DNA of 64,000 nucleotides, from positions 1-64,000 of the forward strand of contig JADCFN010000064.1 of assembly GCA_020249505.1 (NCBI GenBank), read 5' to 3'. Shown piece by piece: positions 25,238 to 34,340 of this stretch (within the stretch, counting starts at the first letter, position 1; every line of letters starts with the position of its first letter). The translations under genes and the position numbers were made by a program. Source of the DNA: Roseomonas sp. Lineage in GTDB: Bacteria; Pseudomonadota; Alphaproteobacteria; Acetobacterales; Acetobacteraceae. Below the pieces are notes generated by a model, which worked only from the letters and a program-made list of their open reading frames with translations, had not been told where the DNA came from and made no database searches.

Positions 25238-26788
25238 ATGCTGATGACTGCTGCCGATTATCGGGAATCGCTCCGGGCGCTGAAGCCGCGCGTTTTCGTC
25301 AATGGTCGCCAGGTGGCGAGTGTGGCGGATGAACCCCTGCTGGCACCCGGCATCAATGCCATTGGCGTGACCTATGATTTCGCGCATCGCGCCGAATATG
25401 CCGGGCTGATGACGGCCACGCAGGAAGGCAGCGGGCGGCTCGTCAATCGCATGCTGCATGTGAATAGCAGCCGCGATGATTTGCTGGCCAAGTTGGAAGC
25501 GGTGCGCCTGGTTTGCCGTGAATCCGGCTGCGCGCAACGCTATTTGGCGCATGATGCGCTGAATGCGCTTCACCAGGGCACCAGGCTTGCCGATGCGGTG
25601 CATGGCGGGGAGAGGCATCAGCGCTTCCTGGCCTATTTGGATGATGTGCAGGCGCGTGATCTGACGCTCGGGATCGCGATGACGGACGCGAAGGGCGACC
25701 GTTCCGCGCGCCCCGGCAAGCAGGCCAACCCTGATGTGCATGTGCATATCAAGGAACGCCGTGCGGATGGCATCATCATTCGCGGGACCAAAGCCATTGT
25801 GACCGGCGCGCCCTATGTCCATGAATTCCTGGTCATGGCCTGCCGTACCATGACGGCCGAGGATGCCAATTTCGCGCTGCATTGCGCCGTGCCCGCCGAT
25901 GCGCCGGGCGTGATGATTGTCGCGCGCCCCGCCGGGCGCCCAGGCGAAGCGGCCGCGAAATTCAGCGCCAAATACGGCCAAGCCACCGGCGTTGTTGTTT
26001 TTGATGATGTTTTCGTGCCCTGGGACCGCGTGTTCATGGCGGGCGAGCACGTCGAAGCCGGCTACACCACCACCAGCTACGCCACGCATCATCGCCATTC
26101 CTGCATTGCCGCACGTGCGGGCTTTGGTGATTTGCTGATCGGTGCAGGCGCTTTGATGATTGAAGCGAACGGCCTGGATACGGACCGCCATGGCCATATC
26201 CGCGATGCCATGGTTGATCTGATCAAGATTGTGGAAGGCTTCTTCGCCTGCGGTGTTGCCGCCAGCGTCTATGGCACGCGCGCTGAATCTGGCGCCATGA
26301 TGCCGGATGCGGTCTTCAGTAATATCGGCAAATTGCTGCTGGCGACGCAGATTTATGACATGCATCGCCTCGCGCATTATGTCTCGGGCGGGTTGATTGT
26401 GGCACTCCCTGGCCCGGATGAGGATCACAATCCGGAAACCGCCGCATCGCTTGCCGCCGTGCTTGCCGGGCGCGCGGATGTGCCGGCGGAAAAGCGCCTG
26501 GAAGTGGCGCGCTTCATGGAAGATTTGACCGCATCCAACCAGGGCGGTTGGTATTCGGTGATCTCGCTCCATGGCGGTGGCAGCCCCGAGGCGATGAAGC
26601 GCGAGATTTGGCGCAATTACCCGGTCGAAGAACGCTCGGCACTCGTGGAACGCCTGCTTGATCGCGGTATTCTGGATGAGGGCAAGCGCGTCTCAAAACA
26701 GCCAGGCCGTTGCTGCGATACGGGGTGTGAGGCGCCGCGCGCGCCAGCCATTCCCGAGCCCAGCTTTATCGGGCGCGCGGCGGAATAG
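25238..26788 (+). CDS. 4-hydroxyphenylacetate 3-hydroxylase / 4-hydroxybutyryl-CoA dehydratase superfamily protein
   Basis: 516-residue flavoprotein of the HpaB/AbfD superfamily with an acyl-CoA-dehydrogenase-like fold. It aligns well in register with AbfD: Cys98-Ala-Gln-Arg-Tyr102 corresponds to the Cys99...Cys103 pair, and His285 in ATHHRHSC to His292. The position of Cys299 is Ala292. Two of the four cluster ligands are thus missing, so a [4Fe-4S] dehydratase is unlikely and a reduced-flavin monooxygenase or isomerase is favoured. The C-terminus has a cysteine-rich GRCCDTGCE. I chose ATG 25238 because GGGAAG lies seven bases upstream. It is divergent from tetR. Confidence 0.75.
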   Translation: MLMTAADYRESLRALKPRVFVNGRQVASVADEPLLAPGINAIGVTYDFAHRAEYAGLMTATQEGSGRLVNRMLHVNSSRDDLLAKLEAVRLVCRESGCAQRYLAHDALNALHQGTRLADAVHGGERHQRFLAYLDDVQARDLTLGIAMTDAKGDRSARPGKQANPDVHVHIKERRADGIIIRGTKAIVTGAPYVHEFLVMACRTMTAEDANFALHCAVPADAPGVMIVARPAGRPGEAAAKFSAKYGQATGVVVFDDVFVPWDRVFMAGEHVEAGYTTTSYATHHRHSCIAARAGFGDLLIGAGALMIEANGLDTDRHGHIRDAMVDLIKIVEGFFACGVAASVYGTRAESGAMMPDAVFSNIGKLLLATQIYDMHRLAHYVSGGLIVALPGPDEDHNPETAASLAAVLAGRADVPAEKRLEVARFMEDLTASNQGGWYSVISLHGGGSPEAMKREIWRNYPVEERSALVERLLDRGILDEGKRVSKQPGRCCDTGCEAPRAPAIPEPSFIGRAAE

Positions 26789-26857
26789 CGCCATGCTTCC
26801 GCTTGACGCATGACGTAATCGCGCATCAGATTTCCGGGAAAGCCAAGGGATCGCCAA

Positions 26858-28078
26858 ATGTCTGAAGCCGCGCCAGAACGCCGTATATTGCCGCTGGAAG
26901 GGGTGCGGGTTATTGATGTTTCCACCTTTATTTCCGGCCCTTTTGCCACCACGCAGCTCGCGGAATTCGGCGCTGAGGTGATCAAGCTGGAATTACCCGT
27001 GATGGGCGATCCCTTGCGTAAATTCGGCACCGTCACGCCGAATGGCGATACGCTGCCCTGGCTTTCGGAATGCCGGAACAAAAAATCCGCGACGCTTGAT
27101 TTGCGCAAGCCGGAAGGGGCGGATTTGCTGAAGCGCATGTGCGCCGAAGCCGATATCCTGGTGGAGAATTTCCAGCCCGGCACCATGGAGAAATGGGGCA
27201 TTGGCTGGGATGTGCTGCATGCGGTGAACCCGCGCCTGATCATGGTGCGGATTTCCGGCTATGGGCAAACGGGACCTTACAGTGGTCGTCCAGGTTTTGG
27301 ACGCATTGGCAATGCTTTTGGTGGGCTTTCCTATCTGGCGGGTTATCCGGATCGCCCACCAGTGACGCCAGGTTCGGCCACCATTCCGGATTATCTTTCC
27401 GGCATTTACGGTGCCATGGGCGCGATGCTGGCCATGGAAGCGCGCCGCAAGACAGGGCGCGGGCAGGTGGTGGATATTGGGCTTTATGAACCTGTCTTTC
27501 GCATCCTGGATGAATTGGCGCCAGCCTTTCAGCACAAGGGTTATGTGCGCGAGCGCATGGGGCCAGGCACGGTTAATGTTGTGCCGCATAGCCATTACCC
27601 CACCAAGGATAATCGCTGGATCGCCATTGCCTGCACGTCAGACAAGATTTTCGCGCGGCTTGCGGCGGCGATGGGCGCGCCGGAGCTTGGCGATGATGGC
27701 AAATGGGGCACCATTCGTCAGCGCGAAGCCGCGCGCGCAGAAGTGGATGCGTATGTCGGCGCCTGGACCAGCCGCTTCACCCGCGATGAATTGCTGCAAA
27801 CCTGCGAAGAAGCGCAGGTTCCCTGCGGCCCGGTCTATGCGATTGATGAGATTTTCGAAGACCCGCAATACAAGGCGCGCGGCAATATCTTGACGATGCA
27901 GGACCCGCGTGTTGGCGAATTGGCCATTCCCAATCTTGTGCCACGGCTTTCAGAAACACCTGGTGAGGTAAAATGGCTCGGCCCCGCCATGGGCGAGCAT
28001 AATGGCGAAATCTATCGCGACTGGCTGAAATTATCGGATGCCGAAATAGAAGCGCTAACCACCGCGCGGGTTATCTGA
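26858..28078 (+). CDS. CaiB/BaiF family CoA transferase (class III)
   Basis: 406-residue class III CoA transferase. Conserved features are VRVIDVSTFISGPFATTQLAEFGAEVIK at the N-terminus, the CRNKKS segment near 72-77 and the catalytic aspartate Asp178 in TIPDYLSG. Such enzymes move CoA between carboxylic acids through an aspartyl-CoA intermediate. AAGGGA precedes ATG 26858. It lies 69 bases after the hydroxylase-superfamily gene in the same direction, so the two may act on one acid substrate, for instance activating it as a CoA thioester. The actual acid is unknown. Confidence 0.87.
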   Translation: MSEAAPERRILPLEGVRVIDVSTFISGPFATTQLAEFGAEVIKLELPVMGDPLRKFGTVTPNGDTLPWLSECRNKKSATLDLRKPEGADLLKRMCAEADILVENFQPGTMEKWGIGWDVLHAVNPRLIMVRISGYGQTGPYSGRPGFGRIGNAFGGLSYLAGYPDRPPVTPGSATIPDYLSGIYGAMGAMLAMEARRKTGRGQVVDIGLYEPVFRILDELAPAFQHKGYVRERMGPGTVNVVPHSHYPTKDNRWIAIACTSDKIFARLAAAMGAPELGDDGKWGTIRQREAARAEVDAYVGAWTSRFTRDELLQTCEEAQVPCGPVYAIDEIFEDPQYKARGNILTMQDPRVGELAIPNLVPRLSETPGEVKWLGPAMGEHNGEIYRDWLKLSDAEIEALTTARVI

Positions 28079-28091
28079 AACCAACCCGCGC
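28064..28091. terminator. Hairpin at convergent gene ends (CoA transferase / SDR)
   Basis: Perfect nine-base arms GCGCGGGTT and AACCCGCGC with a ten-base loop, overlapping the last codons of the CoA transferase. No T-run follows. Confidence 0.5.
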
Positions 28092-28106
28092 AGCGAAGCT
28101 TTAAGT

Positions 28107-28859
28107 TCAGGAAGCGAGATACCCGCCATCCACATGCATCTCTGACCCGGTCATATAAGATGACTCGTCCGACGCCAGGAACAAGATAGCGTAGGCGACC
28201 TCGTCCACCTCACCGGGGCGGCCCATGGGCACATGGCCCAGCATTTTTGCGCGAAACACGGGATCAGCCGTGGCACCGCTGGTACGCATGGGCGGCATGA
28301 GGCCGGGATGCACCGTGTTCAAGCGAATACCGGAAGGCCCTTCCTGCACGGCAATGGATTTCGTCAGCAAGCGCACTGCCGCCTTGGAGGCGTTATAGGC
28401 GCAATGGATGCGATCCTGCCCCACCACGCCGGAGATTGAGGACAGGTTGATGATGGACCCGCCGCCCGATTTCCGCATGGCGGCAACGCCGTGCTTCACG
28501 CCCAAAAACACACCGCGCGCATTCACAGCCATGATGCGGTCCCACAGCGCGGTATCATAAAGATTATTCGTATTACTGCCGGAAATGCCGGCATTATTCA
28601 CCAGCACATCAAGCCGCCCATGGGCAGCCATCACGGCAGCAATCGCCGCTTCCCATTGCGCCTCATCTGCCACATCAAGGTTGATGTAGCTTGCAGACCC
28701 GCCGGCCTTGGCGATTTCGGCCACCACGCTGCGGCCTTCAGCTTCCATCATATCGGCTACCACTACCTTGGCACCTTCCCGCGCCATCAACCGTGCGGTG
28801 GCTGCGCCCATGCCGGAAGCGGCACCCGTAATGAGTGCTACCTTGTTCGCAACGCGCAT
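28107..28859 (-). CDS. Short-chain dehydrogenase/reductase (SDR)
   Basis: 250-residue classical SDR. It has TGAASGMG for NAD(P) binding, NNAG at residue ~88, the catalytic Ser in NLSSISG and Tyr-x3-Lys as YNASK. An aspartate after the second strand (VVADMME) favours NAD(H). C-terminal FLASDESSYMTGSEMHVDGG is typical of 3-ketoacyl-type and alcohol-oxidising SDRs. It faces the CoA transferase gene tail to tail and is the last gene of its strand block. The substrate is unknown; a 3-hydroxyacyl or alcohol intermediate of the same catabolic block is possible. Confidence 0.85.
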   Translation of the reverse strand: MRVANKVALITGAASGMGAATARLMAREGAKVVVADMMEAEGRSVVAEIAKAGGSASYINLDVADEAQWEAAIAAVMAAHGRLDVLVNNAGISGSNTNNLYDTALWDRIMAVNARGVFLGVKHGVAAMRKSGGGSIINLSSISGVVGQDRIHCAYNASKAAVRLLTKSIAVQEGPSGIRLNTVHPGLMPPMRTSGATADPVFRAKMLGHVPMGRPGEVDEVAYAILFLASDESSYMTGSEMHVDGGYLAS

Positions 28860-28922
28860 GATGTCTCCTCCTGTTCATTTCTGATCAGGAAGCCTTGCAA
28901 GGCTTGCGCGTTACCGCAAGCC

Positions 28923-30587
28923 TCAACCATAGGTCATGCTGGATTCCGCGCCACGGCTCATGTCGCGCGGAATGGGCTGACCGGTCATGGTCAGCGCCAA
29001 AGCCTCGGCCACACGAATGCCATCCACGCCGGCGCTCAGAATGCCGCCGGCATAGCCAGCGCCCTCTCCAGCCGGGAAAAGCCCCGCCGTATTCACGCTT
29101 TGAAAATCAAAGCCGCGCGGGATGCGAATGGGGCTACTGGTGCGGGTTTCAACGCCGGTCATCAGCGCATCAGGGCGGGCGAAGCCCGATAATTGCTGAT
29201 CGAAGGCAAGCAACGCTTCACGCATGGCGGCCACAGCGAAATCCGGCAGGCAGAGCGCGAGATCAGTTGGGGTTACGCTTGGCTTGTAGCTCGGCAGCAC
29301 ATCACCAAGCGAAGTGCTGGGGCGGCCGGCGAGGAAATCGCCCACAAGCTGCGCGGGCGCGCGGTAATCGCCGCCGCCTGCCGCAAACGCCGCGCTTTCC
29401 CAATGGCGTTGATAGGCAATGCCGGAAAGCACATCGCCCGGATAATCCTCGGGCGAAATGCCAACCACCATGCCGGCATTGGCATTGCGTTCGGCGCGCG
29501 AATATTGGCTCATGCCATTGGTGACCACGCGGCCGGCTTCACTGGTGGCAGCCACCACGGTGCCACCAGGGCACATGCAGAAACTATAGACAGCGCGGCC
29601 ATTTTTCGCGTGATGGACCAGCTTGTAATCAGCGGCCCCCAACAGCGGATTGCCAGCATTGGGGCCGAAACGTGCACGGTCAATCATGCCTTGCGGGTGT
29701 TCAATCCGCACGCCAATCGAAAAGGGCTTGGCTTGCATGGCAACCCCGCGCGCATGCAGCATCTCAAAACTGTCCCGCGCACTATGACCAAGGGCGAGGA
29801 TGGCGTGATCGGCTTCAATCACTTCGCCATCCGCCAGCACCAGCCCACGCAAGCGGCGCGCGCCATCGGCTTCGGTTTCGATGATCAGATCATCCACCCG
29901 CGCACCAAAGCGATATTCACCGCCAAGGGCTTCGATCTCCGCTCGGATATGTTCCACCATGGATACCAGGCGGAAGGTGCCGATATGCGGCTTGGAGACG
30001 TACAAAATCTCCTCCGGCGCGCCAGCCTTCACGAATTCGGCGAGCACCTTGCGCCCGTAATGGCGCGGATCGCGGATTTGGCTGTAGAGTTTGCCGTCAG
30101 AAAAGGTGCCTGCCCCGCCCTCGCCATATTGCACATTGCTTTCGGGGTTGAGCACGCCACGCCGCCAAAGGCCCCAAGTGTCCTTGGTGCGTTCGCGCAC
30201 CACCTTGCCGCGTTCCAGGACCAATGGGCGTAAGCCCATCTGTGCGAGCAATAGCGCCGCCATGAAGCCGCAAGGCCCGGTGCCCACCACAACAGGCCTG
30301 CGGATGCCTTCCGGCGCGCGGGCGACAAAGCGATATTCCGTATCCGGCGCCGGGCTGATCCGCTGATCCCCCGAATGGCACGCGAGCAACGCGGCTTCAT
30401 CAGCAACTTCTACGTCAAGCGTATAGACCAGCATGATCGCATGGGGCTTCCGCGCATCATACCCGCGGCGGAATACCTGCATCGCCTTCAACGCCGCATC
30501 GGCAATGCCAAGCCGCCCCAGCACGGCGGCGCGCAAGGCGTCTTCCGGATGGTGCAGCGGTAGGCGCATTTCGGTCAGGCGGATCAT
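28923..30587 (-). CDS. FAD-dependent dehydrogenase of the COG2509 type
   Basis: 554-residue flavoprotein. The dinucleotide motif VVVGTGPCGFMAALLLA sits near residue 98 after a ~95-residue N-terminal domain, which is characteristic of the uncharacterised COG2509 group. Further family features are NVQYGEGGAGTFSDGKLYSQI, HIGTFRLVSMVEHIR, FCMCPGGTVVAATSEAG and the C-terminal GLFPAGEGAGYAGGI. Its physiological substrate is not known. It is divergent from the sugar kinase gene across 65 bases and lies 63 bases upstream of the SDR on the same strand. Confidence 0.8.
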   Translation of the reverse strand: MIRLTEMRLPLHHPEDALRAAVLGRLGIADAALKAMQVFRRGYDARKPHAIMLVYTLDVEVADEAALLACHSGDQRISPAPDTEYRFVARAPEGIRRPVVVGTGPCGFMAALLLAQMGLRPLVLERGKVVRERTKDTWGLWRRGVLNPESNVQYGEGGAGTFSDGKLYSQIRDPRHYGRKVLAEFVKAGAPEEILYVSKPHIGTFRLVSMVEHIRAEIEALGGEYRFGARVDDLIIETEADGARRLRGLVLADGEVIEADHAILALGHSARDSFEMLHARGVAMQAKPFSIGVRIEHPQGMIDRARFGPNAGNPLLGAADYKLVHHAKNGRAVYSFCMCPGGTVVAATSEAGRVVTNGMSQYSRAERNANAGMVVGISPEDYPGDVLSGIAYQRHWESAAFAAGGGDYRAPAQLVGDFLAGRPSTSLGDVLPSYKPSVTPTDLALCLPDFAVAAMREALLAFDQQLSGFARPDALMTGVETRTSSPIRIPRGFDFQSVNTAGLFPAGEGAGYAGGILSAGVDGIRVAEALALTMTGQPIPRDMSRGAESSMTYG

Positions 30588-30652
30588 GGGGGTTCTATAG
30601 TCCGTCTTGCGGCGCGCTTGAAATCCTTCCTTTCATCGGCCAAGCATTGGGC

Positions 30653-31576
30653 ATGGCTGATATTCTTTGCCTCGGCGAACCCATGCTGGAATTCAACGCC
30701 CAAAAGCCGGGCGCGGATGGGCGACGCTATTATCTGGAAGGGCATGGTGGCGATACCTCCAACGCCGCCATCGCAGCCGCGCGCGCGGGGGCTTCGGTTG
30801 GCATGCTGACCGCGCTTGGCCAGGATGGGCCTGGCGAAAGCTTCATGGCGCTTTGGGCGCAGGAAGGCGTGGATACCGCGCATGTCATCCGCAATCCTTC
30901 AGCGCCCACGGGCATTTATTTCGTGACGCATGATGCGCGCGGGCATCATTTCAGTTTTTATCGCAGCGGCAGCGCGGCGTCACTCTACCGGCCGGAAGAT
31001 GTGCCGGAAGCAGCCATACGCAAAGCGAAATACCTGCATCTTTCCGGCATCAGCCAGGCGATTTCGACTAACGCCTGTGATGCAGCCTTCCGCGCCATGG
31101 AAATGGCCCGCGCCAATGGGGTGCAGATTTCCTATGACACTAATCTGCGCCTCAGGCTTTGGCCGGCGTCACGCGCTGCTGCCGTGATCCATGCCGCGAT
31201 TGCCATGGCCGATATCGCGCTGCCATCTTTGGAAGACGCCATGGCGCTGACGGGCCTGGAGAACGCTGATGAAATCTGCGATTTCTATCTGCGCCTTGCT
31301 CCAATGGTGGTGCTGAAATGCGGCGCTGAGGGCGCCATTCTGGCCACGCGCGAAGCCCGCCACCGCCTGCCCGCGCACAAGGTGGCGGCAGTTGATGCGA
31401 CCGGCGCGGGGGATTGCTTTGCGGGCAATTTCCTCGCGCGCTTGCTGGCAGGTGATCCGCCGCTGGATGCCGCGCGTTACGCCAATGCGGCCGCAGCACT
31501 TTCCACCACTGGCTATGGTGCGGTGGCGCCCCTGCCCTTGCCGGATGCGGTGCGCGGCTTGCTCGAAAGCCGCTGA
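30653..31576 (+). CDS. PfkB-family carbohydrate kinase (2-keto-3-deoxygluconate kinase-like)
   Basis: 307-residue ribokinase-type sugar kinase. LCLGEPMLEFN at the N-terminus, GGDTSNAAIAAARAG (PfkB signature 1 region) and AVDATGAGDCFAGNFLARL (signature 2 with the catalytic Asp) are intact. The overall pattern, with DVPEAAIRKAKYLHLSGI, is closest to KDG kinases. ATG 30653 is preferred over the TTG six bases earlier, although no strong Shine-Dalgarno is seen. No other Entner-Doudoroff or sugar-acid gene is adjacent, so the substrate is inferred. Confidence 0.8.
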   Translation: MADILCLGEPMLEFNAQKPGADGRRYYLEGHGGDTSNAAIAAARAGASVGMLTALGQDGPGESFMALWAQEGVDTAHVIRNPSAPTGIYFVTHDARGHHFSFYRSGSAASLYRPEDVPEAAIRKAKYLHLSGISQAISTNACDAAFRAMEMARANGVQISYDTNLRLRLWPASRAAAVIHAAIAMADIALPSLEDAMALTGLENADEICDFYLRLAPMVVLKCGAEGAILATREARHRLPAHKVAAVDATGAGDCFAGNFLARLLAGDPPLDAARYANAAAALSTTGYGAVAPLPLPDAVRGLLESR

Positions 31577-33076
31577 TTATCCCCAGGCGCGATTATCACC
31601 CGGGCGCAGCCGCAGCCCTGGGCGCAGATTGGTGAAGGGCAAAATCGCCGGGTCCGCCACAACCGGGCCGGGCGCGGTTACCACAATCACCTCAGATGCA
31701 ATCGGCTGGAAATGAGCGCGGAAATGCACGCTGGATTTCACGGCGACAATCGCCTGTTCTGCCGGTTCAACACCGACCTGGCGGAACAATTCCTGATCAT
31801 GGCCCTGCATCTTGCGGCTGACCACCACCACACGCACGCCGGGTGCTACACGGATCAGCGCGGAAGGCCCAACATCGGCGGGATTGCCCTTGCCCATCGG
31901 GCCGCTGAGTGTGAAGCAACCGTCAGAGAGTTTTTCGACTACCGCTTCCACCCGCAACGGCACACCATCGCTCTTGCCACCAAGATCGAGCGTAATGCGC
32001 GCACCTTCTCCGGCGGCATGGCAGGCAGCCGCGGCCTCGGCGTCATTCATCGGCGCCAGCACGGCACCTTGCGCGTTTTGCCGGATCAATTCCGCGAGCA
32101 AGCCGGTGGTATCGCCATGGCCACCACCGCCGGGATTATCTTGAGTGTCGGCCAGCACCACCGGCCCCTTGCCGCCACCGGCCATGGCGCGCGCCACGCC
32201 CTCAGCCGCGGTTGCGACACCCAGCGCAAATTCCGGTTCCTTGCTGGCAATGAAAGCGGCGAGTGCTTCCGCCGCAGCGCCGGCTTGATCCAGCGTATCG
32301 GCATAGGCCGCAATGGCCATGCCGCAGCCGGGGAAATCGGCATAGGGAAAGCCAAAGCAGAAGCCCAATTCCCAAACGCCGGATGCGTCGCCCAGACGCG
32401 CACGTTCTGCCATGACATCGGCCATGGGCGCCACCATGGTGCATTGGCCGGGCAAGGGCGTCCAGAAATCCAGATCGCGAAAGAGTTTCGCCGGTTTGCG
32501 GGTTTCCTTGATCATGCGGAGCAATAGCCGCGTTGCCTGCGCACCGGCAGGCTTCATATCCACATGCGGATAGGTGCGAAACGGCACCAGCACATCGGAA
32601 AGGGCAACCATCTCAGCGGTCTTGTTAGCATGCGGATCAAGGCTGACGGCGATGGGCAAATCAGGCCCCACCACGGCGCGCACGCGGCGCAGCACTTCGG
32701 CTTCGGCATCATCAAAACCCTCTGCCACCATGGCACCGTGCAAATCGAGATAGACGCCATCAATCGGGCCGGCTTCCAGCGCATCGGATAGGCTTGCGAT
32801 CAGCAGGCCGGCGATGCGTTCAAATGCTTCCGCCGTGACAGGCCCGGCAGGATTGGCAAAGCACCAGACCAAGGGCGCCAATTCCACGCCAGCTTCTTCC
32901 GCCACCATGATCGCACCCGCAATCGGCGCGCTGGTCGGGCGCATGGCCTCGATCAATTCAGCCGGGCGTTGCAGTGGCGGAAAGCCGCCGGGTTTGACGA
33001 ATTCCTGCCAGCCGGTTGGCAGCGGCGCGAAGGAATGGCTTTCGTGCAAAAAGCCGCCAATGGCGATGCGGGTCAT
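31577..33076 (-). CDS. M81 family metallopeptidase-like protein (MlrC family)
   Basis: 499-residue member of the MlrC family, first known from microcystin degradation. The N-terminal DUF1485 domain includes ESHSF (residues ~12-16), YLDLHGAMVAEG and AVSLDPHAN, which supply metal-binding Asp/His residues, and the C-terminal MlrC domain follows (LADTQDNPGGGGHGDTTG). These proteins are thought to be zinc enzymes acting on small peptides or amides. It is the third gene of a tight M20-M20-MlrC operon: its ATG is one base downstream of the previous stop. Confidence 0.85.
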   Translation of the reverse strand: MTRIAIGGFLHESHSFAPLPTGWQEFVKPGGFPPLQRPAELIEAMRPTSAPIAGAIMVAEEAGVELAPLVWCFANPAGPVTAEAFERIAGLLIASLSDALEAGPIDGVYLDLHGAMVAEGFDDAEAEVLRRVRAVVGPDLPIAVSLDPHANKTAEMVALSDVLVPFRTYPHVDMKPAGAQATRLLLRMIKETRKPAKLFRDLDFWTPLPGQCTMVAPMADVMAERARLGDASGVWELGFCFGFPYADFPGCGMAIAAYADTLDQAGAAAEALAAFIASKEPEFALGVATAAEGVARAMAGGGKGPVVLADTQDNPGGGGHGDTTGLLAELIRQNAQGAVLAPMNDAEAAAACHAAGEGARITLDLGGKSDGVPLRVEAVVEKLSDGCFTLSGPMGKGNPADVGPSALIRVAPGVRVVVVSRKMQGHDQELFRQVGVEPAEQAIVAVKSSVHFRAHFQPIASEVIVVTAPGPVVADPAILPFTNLRPGLRLRPGDNRAWG

Positions 33077-33077
33077 C

Positions 33078-34340
33078 TTACTTTTCCTTTGCAATACCGG
33101 CAGTTGTCAAAACCGCATCAGCCAGCACGCGCAAGCCGGCTTCGGCCCAGGCGGGCGTGATGCTTTCCGCTTCATTATGGCTGATGCCACCATGGCAGGG
33201 ACAGAAAATCATCGCCGCCGGCACGCGCCGCGCTACATACACCGCGTCATGCCCAATTCCGGTTGGCATATCCATATGCGGCAGGCCCAGGCGCTGCGCT
33301 GCATCACGCACACGCCCGACCAAGGCATTGTCGAACGGCGTCAAAGGCGATTGCCAAAAATCCGTGACGGTGATGGCAACGCCGCGCGCTGCCGCCAATT
33401 CCTCTGCCTTGGCGCGAATTTCCCCCCCCATACGCGCGAGCAGCGCGGGATCACCATGGCGCGTATCAATGCTGAACCAGATACGTGATGGCGCGATATT
33501 CCGGCTATCGGGATAGACCGTGAGCCGCCCAACCGTGGCGCGGCCCGGTTCACCGATAGCACTCACCGCACGCAAGGCAATGTCTTCAATCGCTGCAATC
33601 AGGGGTGCCGCGGCCATCATGGCATCGCGCCGCCCGGCCATGGGCGAACCGCCATGGGATTCAGCGCCTTCGATGGTGACCTCATACCAGGCTTGCGCCA
33701 GGGCATGCGTCACCACGCCGATATCCTTGCCAGCATTCTCCAGCAGCGCGCCCTGTTCGATATGCAATTCGAAATAAGCGCCAAGATCAGCCAGCCCCGC
33801 GGGATCAGCATCGCCACGCCAGCCAATGCGCGTGAGCTCCTCGCCAAATGCCTTGCCGTCACTATCGCGCAAGGCGAGCACATCAGCCTCAGCGAAAATC
33901 CCCATCGCGGCGCCGCTGCCCATCATGGGGGGCGAAAAGCGGGCGCCTTCCTCATTGGTCCAATTTATCAGCACCAAGGGCGCATCGGTTTCAATCCCGG
34001 CTTCATGCAAAGCGCGCAGCACTTCAAGCCCGGCCAATACGCCAAGCGGGCCGTCAAACTTTCCGCCCGTTGGTTGCGTATCCAAATGGCTGCCCATGGC
34101 GACTGGCTTGCGCTTCGGGTCACGTCCTTCGCGGCGCAGCACCATATTGCCGAGGCGATCAACGCTAAGCGTGCACCCAATCGCCTCCCCCCAACGGCGC
34201 AGCAAATGGCGGCCTTCGGAATCAAGGTCCGTCAGCGTCTGCCGATTGCAGCCGCCCTTCGGCGTGCCGCCAATCTTGGCGAGTTCCATCAGGCTATCCC
34301 AAAGCCGGGCGCCAGAAAGCGGGAGGTTTGTTGTGCTCAT
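33078..34340 (-). CDS. M20 family Zn-dependent hydrolase (N-carbamoyl-L-amino-acid hydrolase / allantoate amidohydrolase type)
   Basis: 420-residue binuclear metal amidohydrolase of the HyuC/AllC branch. Metal ligands can be seen in MGSHLDTQPTGGKFDGPLG, NEEGARF and FELHIEQG, and the dimerisation domain has ESHGGSPMAGRRDAM. Substrates in this branch are N-carbamoyl amino acids, ureidoglycolate or allantoate. The start ATG 34340 overlaps the stop of the upstream M20 gene (ATGA) and has GGAG eight bases before it. The mixed hydrolase operon argues for amino-acid-derivative or peptide catabolism; no allantoinase or hydantoinase is nearby. Confidence 0.87.
   Translation of the reverse strand: MSTTNLPLSGARLWDSLMELAKIGGTPKGGCNRQTLTDLDSEGRHLLRRWGEAIGCTLSVDRLGNMVLRREGRDPKRKPVAMGSHLDTQPTGGKFDGPLGVLAGLEVLRALHEAGIETDAPLVLINWTNEEGARFSPPMMGSGAAMGIFAEADVLALRDSDGKAFGEELTRIGWRGDADPAGLADLGAYFELHIEQGALLENAGKDIGVVTHALAQAWYEVTIEGAESHGGSPMAGRRDAMMAAAPLIAAIEDIALRAVSAIGEPGRATVGRLTVYPDSRNIAPSRIWFSIDTRHGDPALLARMGGEIRAKAEELAAARGVAITVTDFWQSPLTPFDNALVGRVRDAAQRLGLPHMDMPTGIGHDAVYVARRVPAAMIFCPCHGGISHNEAESITPAWAEAGLRVLADAVLTTAGIAKEK

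Noticed and set aside
25238-26788. Calling the protein 4-hydroxybutyryl-CoA dehydratase outright
   Set aside because: Two of four cluster ligands are missing (Tyr102, Ala292), so the specific enzyme name is not supported.
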